Assembly (NCBI GenBank): GCA_045613305.1
Contig: JAZLAU010000026.1
Span: forward strand, 1-64,000
DNA length: 64,000 bases
Reading direction: 5' to 3'
From: SFTJ01 sp045613305
GTDB taxonomy: Bacteria; Bacteroidota; Bacteroidia; Bacteroidales; Muribaculaceae
This document shows positions 60,551-64,000 of the stretch, piece after piece (position 1 is the stretch's first letter; every line of letters begins with the position of its first letter). The notes beneath the pieces are model-generated. The model was not told the origin of the DNA. It did not search any database and was given only the letters and a program-made list of their open reading frames with translations. Made by a program: the position numbers and the translations under genes.

Positions 60551-61579
60551 ATGGAGAAAAAGAAGTCAAAAACCAAAGTTAAGGTATTGATAGCCAGTGT
60601 AGTCGGGCTGACGTTGGTGGGTGTGTTAGTGTGGGTGCTTCCGTTTGCCTATAGAGGTGCTCGAGAAGCGCAAATGCTCTATGTTTATCCCGATACCACG
60701 TTAGAGGCGTTGAGCGACACGTTAGAAGATAAGTTAGGAGAAACAGGCAGCAGAGTGTCGATGGTGCTTAAGGTGGCAGGCATAGACATTGCACGCCGTT
60801 CGGGAGCCTATCGAATAGAGGAAGGCGAAACTCCGATAGACATTGCTCGCAAATTGCGAAACGGCATTCAATCGCCAATAAAGTTTACTTTCAATAATGT
60901 TCGCACAAATGAGCAGTTTGCCGACCGAGTGGCAAAACGCTTTATGATGAGCAAAGAGGATATGCTTAACGCGCTCAACAATGACTCTGTTTGTGCCAAG
61001 TACGGGAAAACCCCTGCAACAATATGCTCGGTAATTTTCCCCGACAGTTATGAATTCTATTGGAATGTGAGTCCAGAAAAACTCATCGATGAGTTGGCTG
61101 GTTACAGCAAGCGATTTTGGACAGAAGACCGTTTGAATAAGGCCAAAGCATTGGGATTAACGCCCGAAGAGGTGGTTATAGTGGGTTCAATAGTAGAAGA
61201 AGAATCGGCAAAGCGCGATGAGCATGGCAAGATAGGCCGATTGTATGTTAATCGCGTGCAGCGAGGCATACCGCTGCAAGCCGACCCAACGGTGAAGTAC
61301 GCCTTAGGCGATTTTGGCATTCGTCGCATTACGCTTGCCATGACCAAGTGCGACAATCCATATAACACCTATAGGTATGCTGGTTTGCCACCGGGCCCAA
61401 TAAGATTTGTTAGCAAGGTGACAATCGATAACATTTTGAACAGCGACCCTCACGACTACATCTATATGTGTGCGAAAGAGGATTTTTCGGGATATCATAA
61501 TTTTGCTTCAACATTGGCTGAACATAATGCTAACGCACGACGTTATCATAAAGAACTCAATAGAAGGGGCATAAGGTAA
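60551..61579 (+). CDS. mltG: Endolytic murein transglycosylase MltG
   Basis: The 342-residue product has one N-terminal membrane helix (residues about 11-32) and a YceG/MltG catalytic domain. The conserved segment VGSIVEEESAKRDEHGKIG holds the catalytic Glu, followed by VNRVQRGIPLQADPTVKYAL and PPGPIRFVSKVTIDNIL. It cuts nascent peptidoglycan strands and sets glycan length. The start is well fixed by the helix and its basic flank. Confidence 0.95.
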   Translation: MEKKKSKTKVKVLIASVVGLTLVGVLVWVLPFAYRGAREAQMLYVYPDTTLEALSDTLEDKLGETGSRVSMVLKVAGIDIARRSGAYRIEEGETPIDIARKLRNGIQSPIKFTFNNVRTNEQFADRVAKRFMMSKEDMLNALNNDSVCAKYGKTPATICSVIFPDSYEFYWNVSPEKLIDELAGYSKRFWTEDRLNKAKALGLTPEEVVIVGSIVEEESAKRDEHGKIGRLYVNRVQRGIPLQADPTVKYALGDFGIRRITLAMTKCDNPYNTYRYAGLPPGPIRFVSKVTIDNILNSDPHDYIYMCAKEDFSGYHNFASTLAEHNANARRYHKELNRRGIR

Positions 61580-61603
61580 AAAAACAAAAAAACAGTAAAC
61601 GGT

Positions 61604-61834
61604 ATGGCAAACGAAAACGATTTGGTAACGTTATGTGAATTTCATCACATTACCAACGCAGAAATTGTGAAGTCGATGTTGGAGAGCAATGGCATTCCAG
61701 CCATGGTGACTGACCAAGTTAATCCTTTTGGTTTAGCATTCACAATGTCGAAGGTGCGTGTTTTTCAACGAGACTATGAAGCGGCAAAGCAGTTGCTCGA
61801 TGAAAACGAAATTGTTGACCCTTTGGATGTGTAA
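61604..61834 (+). CDS. DUF2007-family small protein
   Basis: The 76-residue product matches the putative signal-transducing DUF2007 family: LCEFHHITNAEIVKSMLESNGIPAMV, a central VRVFQRDYEAAKQLLDE. Function is not established. It starts 24 bp after mltG and shares its transcript. Confidence 0.85.
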   Translation: MANENDLVTLCEFHHITNAEIVKSMLESNGIPAMVTDQVNPFGLAFTMSKVRVFQRDYEAAKQLLDENEIVDPLDV

Positions 61835-61903
61835 ATTTCCGATGGTGCAGGATTGCAATTGGTGGGGAGTGCAGTGACCGCCAAGATTGCGATAAAATTA
61901 TAG

Positions 61904-61937
61904 AAAAAACTGGAGGCAAAGCCTTCAGTTTTTTTGA
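61904..61937 (+). terminator. Terminator of mltG and the DUF2007 gene
   Basis: AAAAAACTGGAGG pairs with CCTTCAGTTTTTT around CAAAG, with a good T run. Confidence 0.9.
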
Positions 61938-61967
61938 TTTATGTGTGCGTAAGTAGCGAAAAATTTT

Positions 61968-61975
61968 TACTTTTG
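61968..61975 (+). promoter_or_regulatory. Promoter -7 box of the porin gene
   Basis: TACTTTTG, about 73 bp before the ATG, leaving a leader of about 65 nt. Confidence 0.5.
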
Positions 61976-61977
61976 TA

Positions 61978-62039
61978 GTAGATAAAATTTTAATATCTAA
62001 TACCGGTAAAAAATCATAATTACCATAAAGCTTATCTAC
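61978..62039 (+). repeat. Inverted repeat in the porin leader
   Basis: GTAGATAA (61978-61985) and TTATCTAC (62032-62039) are exact complements and enclose nearly the whole predicted leader, which also holds an ACCGGT palindrome. A folded 5' end near the start codon is possible. Confidence 0.5.
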
Positions 62040-62047
62040 TTTATGTT

Positions 62048-63100
62048 ATGCGTAAAATAAAAGGAATTTTGTGTTCAGTGATTTTGTGCGCTTGTTGTGC
62101 TACAACGAGTGCCGAAACTACATCGCCAGCGCTTGAGACGGGCGATTCGAATGTGAGTTTGAGGATAGATGCTCGATTGGACGGAAATTATACTCGTATA
62201 TCAGGGTTTGAACAAATTAATAATGAGACCTATTCGGTAGGGTTAGAGGGAACATACTTGAAACTCTTGCTTAATGGCAAAATCAATGATAAATTTAGTT
62301 ATTCGTTTAGATATAGGTTGTATAAAAGTAATGTACAGCCACAGTCGTTTTTCAATGCAACCGACTGGGTGAACTTAACATATGCACCAGATGAGCATTG
62401 GAGTGTTTCGGCTGGTAAGCAAGTGGTGCTTGTGGGAACATATGAGTACGATTATGCGCCTATCGATGTGTATTTTGCGAGCGAATATTGGAATCATTGT
62501 AATCCTTACCAAATGGGCGTTACGGTAGGATACCGTTTTAATGAGGGAAATCAGTTGTTGGCGCAAGTTTCGAATTCGCCCTACAGCATTAAGTCTCGAG
62601 AAGGCACATTTGCCTATAACTTGATGTGGTATGGAAAGATAGCTCCGTGGTTTAACACCATGTACTCAATCAACATGATGGAGTATGAGAAGGGCCGATT
62701 CATCAACTACTTGGCATTGGGCAATCGTTTTAGTGTAGGCCCTGCAACATTAGATATTGACTGGATGAATCGTTACGGCGGCCATGGCACAAATTTCTTT
62801 AAGGACTACACCCTGATGGGCCAATTGGATTTGAAGTTGACAAGCAAGTTAAATGTGCAACTTAAGGCAGGCCATGATTATAACAAGGCTCAAAGCATAG
62901 GCAGCAACCGTTATTACGACACATGGGTAGAACCGGGCACCGACCGTGTGTTTTGGGGATGTGCGGTGGAATATCATCCAGTGGTGGGCAAGCGTAATAA
63001 GGTGCGTTTGCATGCCTGCTATCATTCGGCACAGCAAAGCAGTAGCCATTTCCTTATTGGTGTGCGTTGGCAGATGGATGTGCTGAAACTTAACTTTTAA
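62048..63100 (+). CDS. Outer-membrane porin-like beta-barrel protein
   Basis: The 350-residue product has a signal peptide (CCATTSAE) and alternating strands of a porin of the OprO/OprP-like superfamily (VSLRIDARLDGNYTRISGF, FSYSFRYRLYKSN, WSVSAGKQVVLVGTYEYDYAPID, FLIGVRWQMDVLKLNF). Such proteins pass small ions or solutes; the substrate is unknown. It ends 31 bp before the next gene and may be cotranscribed with it. Confidence 0.8.
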   Translation: MRKIKGILCSVILCACCATTSAETTSPALETGDSNVSLRIDARLDGNYTRISGFEQINNETYSVGLEGTYLKLLLNGKINDKFSYSFRYRLYKSNVQPQSFFNATDWVNLTYAPDEHWSVSAGKQVVLVGTYEYDYAPIDVYFASEYWNHCNPYQMGVTVGYRFNEGNQLLAQVSNSPYSIKSREGTFAYNLMWYGKIAPWFNTMYSINMMEYEKGRFINYLALGNRFSVGPATLDIDWMNRYGGHGTNFFKDYTLMGQLDLKLTSKLNVQLKAGHDYNKAQSIGSNRYYDTWVEPGTDRVFWGCAVEYHPVVGKRNKVRLHACYHSAQQSSSHFLIGVRWQMDVLKLNF

Positions 63101-63131
63101 CCAACGATAAAATTGCGAGTATATATTAGAC

Positions 63132-64000
63132 ATGAAAGGAACATTGAGGAAAAAGTATAGACGTTTGGTTGAGCCGCTTGTTACGATAGCGGTTTTGGCC
63201 ATGGTGTTTGGCTATATGTCGAGCGTAATGGGTGCGCCCAATATGTTTAACACAATGATGAACACCAGTTACCGATTACTAATTGACACAGTGTTCTACC
63301 TTATGGGAATCACCGTGCTCACAGGTGCTTTAAGCCGCATTTTAGTAGAGTTTGGTGTAGTGGCAATATTGGAGAAGTTGTTGCGTCCGTTGATGCGTCC
63401 GCTGTATAACCTTCCGGGGGTGGCAGCCCTTGGTGCAGTGTTGACATTTGTCAGTGATAATCCGGCCATAATAAGTTTGAGCAAGGATGCCCGATTTTGC
63501 CGATATTTCAAGAAATATCAGTTGATATCGCTAACTAATTTCGGTACAGCCTTTGGCATGGGCTTGATAGTGGTGGTGTTTATGATAAGCCGAGGCTACG
63601 GCTCGGCAGCAATGGTTGGGCTATTGGGGTCAGTAGTGGGCAGCATGGTTTCGACCCGCTTGATGCAGCGCTTCATCTTGAAGCAGTATCCCGAAATGTC
63701 GGACGATGTGTCGGTAGATGATGAGGTTGAAGATGAGGTTGAAGATGAAGATGATGAGAAAAAATGCGATGAGTCGCAAAGTGTGTTTCTCCGCCTGCTT
63801 AATGCCTTGCTCGATGGTGGAAAGGTGGGCGTTGATTTAGGAATGCAGATAATTCCTGGCGTTTTAATCATCTCAACGTTTGTGATGATGCTCACGTTTG
63901 GTCCTGGCGAAACAGGCGTGTATAAAGGTGAGGCTTATGAGGGCGTAAAGTTGTTGCCTTTTTTGGCCGATAAGATAAGTTTCGTGTTTGAATGGCTGTT
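63132..64000 (+). CDS. Nucleoside-recognition (Gate) domain membrane protein, 5' part
   Basis: The frame starts at ATG 63132 and is open to the window edge (289 codons seen). The start reads MKGTLRKKYRRLVEPLVTIA. Several membrane helices follow (residues about 15-35, 55-75, 95-115, 130-160, 220-245) with LPGVAALGAVLTFVSDNPAI, typical of Gate-domain proteins of the CD0519/CD1768 type. Between helices lies an acidic insert (residues about 193-212) made partly of a repeated DEVE unit. It may be a transporter or gated permease; function is not established. Confidence 0.8.
   Translation, partial: MKGTLRKKYRRLVEPLVTIAVLAMVFGYMSSVMGAPNMFNTMMNTSYRLLIDTVFYLMGITVLTGALSRILVEFGVVAILEKLLRPLMRPLYNLPGVAALGAVLTFVSDNPAIISLSKDARFCRYFKKYQLISLTNFGTAFGMGLIVVVFMISRGYGSAAMVGLLGSVVGSMVSTRLMQRFILKQYPEMSDDVSVDDEVEDEVEDEDDEKKCDESQSVFLRLLNALLDGGKVGVDLGMQIIPGVLIISTFVMMLTFGPGETGVYKGEAYEGVKLLPFLADKISFVFEWL

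Overview
The window reads as a chromosomal segment of a gut-type Bacteroidales, plausibly Muribaculaceae or Prevotellaceae. The basis is gene content (BamA with Skp/OmpH paralogs, DUF6089 and DUF6242 proteins, a BtuB/BtuG-type B12 locus, an approximately 1100-residue SecA with a C-terminal zinc motif, proteins ending in Por/T9SS-like tails) and repeated promoters of the Bacteroidetes type (TTTG, about 19 nt, then TAnnTTTG) with little sign of Shine-Dalgarno sequences. Species cannot be fixed from the sequence alone. I see no insertion sequence, prophage, plasmid gene or CRISPR array.

Layout. 1-1.7 kb: the 3' end of a secreted Ig-like (BIG2) repeat protein and a remnant of a Fic-family gene. 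1.8-14.1 kb (mostly minus strand): a tricorn-like S41 protease, the NfnAB (SudAB-like) flavoenzyme pair, a large glycosidase-like lipoprotein, a 1.1-kb gene-free stretch holding a candidate structured RNA with its own promoter and terminator, then a prmC-recX-comF-pncA cluster. 14.4-22.1 kb (plus): an envelope-biogenesis run of a DUF6242 lipoprotein, a DUF6089 barrel protein, uppS, bamA and three tandem Skp/OmpH genes. 22.5-24.1 kb (minus): tRNA-His, nagA and a candidate small RNA. 24.25-31.6 kb (plus): an AraC regulator overlapping a DUF4105 membrane protein, a PafA-like phosphatase relative that seems to have lost its active site, and secA.

32.3-35.0 kb (minus): a DUF4965 glutaminase-like exported protein. 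35.1-40.8 kb (plus): a cobalamin riboswitch leading a four-gene outer-membrane B12 uptake locus (BtuB-like receptor, BtuG-like lipoprotein, two surface proteins). 41.0-46.8 kb: lgt, then a receiver-receiver-PPDK_N protein followed by a coiled-coil protein, which may form an undescribed two-gene module. 46.9-47.1 kb: a 78-bp direct duplication carrying promoter-like boxes. 47.1-50.7 kb: two glycosyltransferases, a small membrane protein and a dGTPase. 50.8-56.3 kb: an HU protein (minus), two adjacent rhomboid proteases, an EEP-family hydrolase and an M3 peptidase. 56.6-64 kb: a DUF4369/thioredoxin-fold lipoprotein without CxxC, a YitT protein, a serine beta-lactamase-like lipoprotein, tRNA-Ser, mltG, a DUF2007 protein, a porin and the start of a Gate-domain membrane protein that runs off the window.

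The genes fit an ordinary chromosomal backbone devoted to envelope assembly, protein export and nutrient uptake. The least explained elements are the two candidate RNAs, the two apparent pseudoenzymes, the receiver/PPDK_N module and the duplicated promoter-like repeat.
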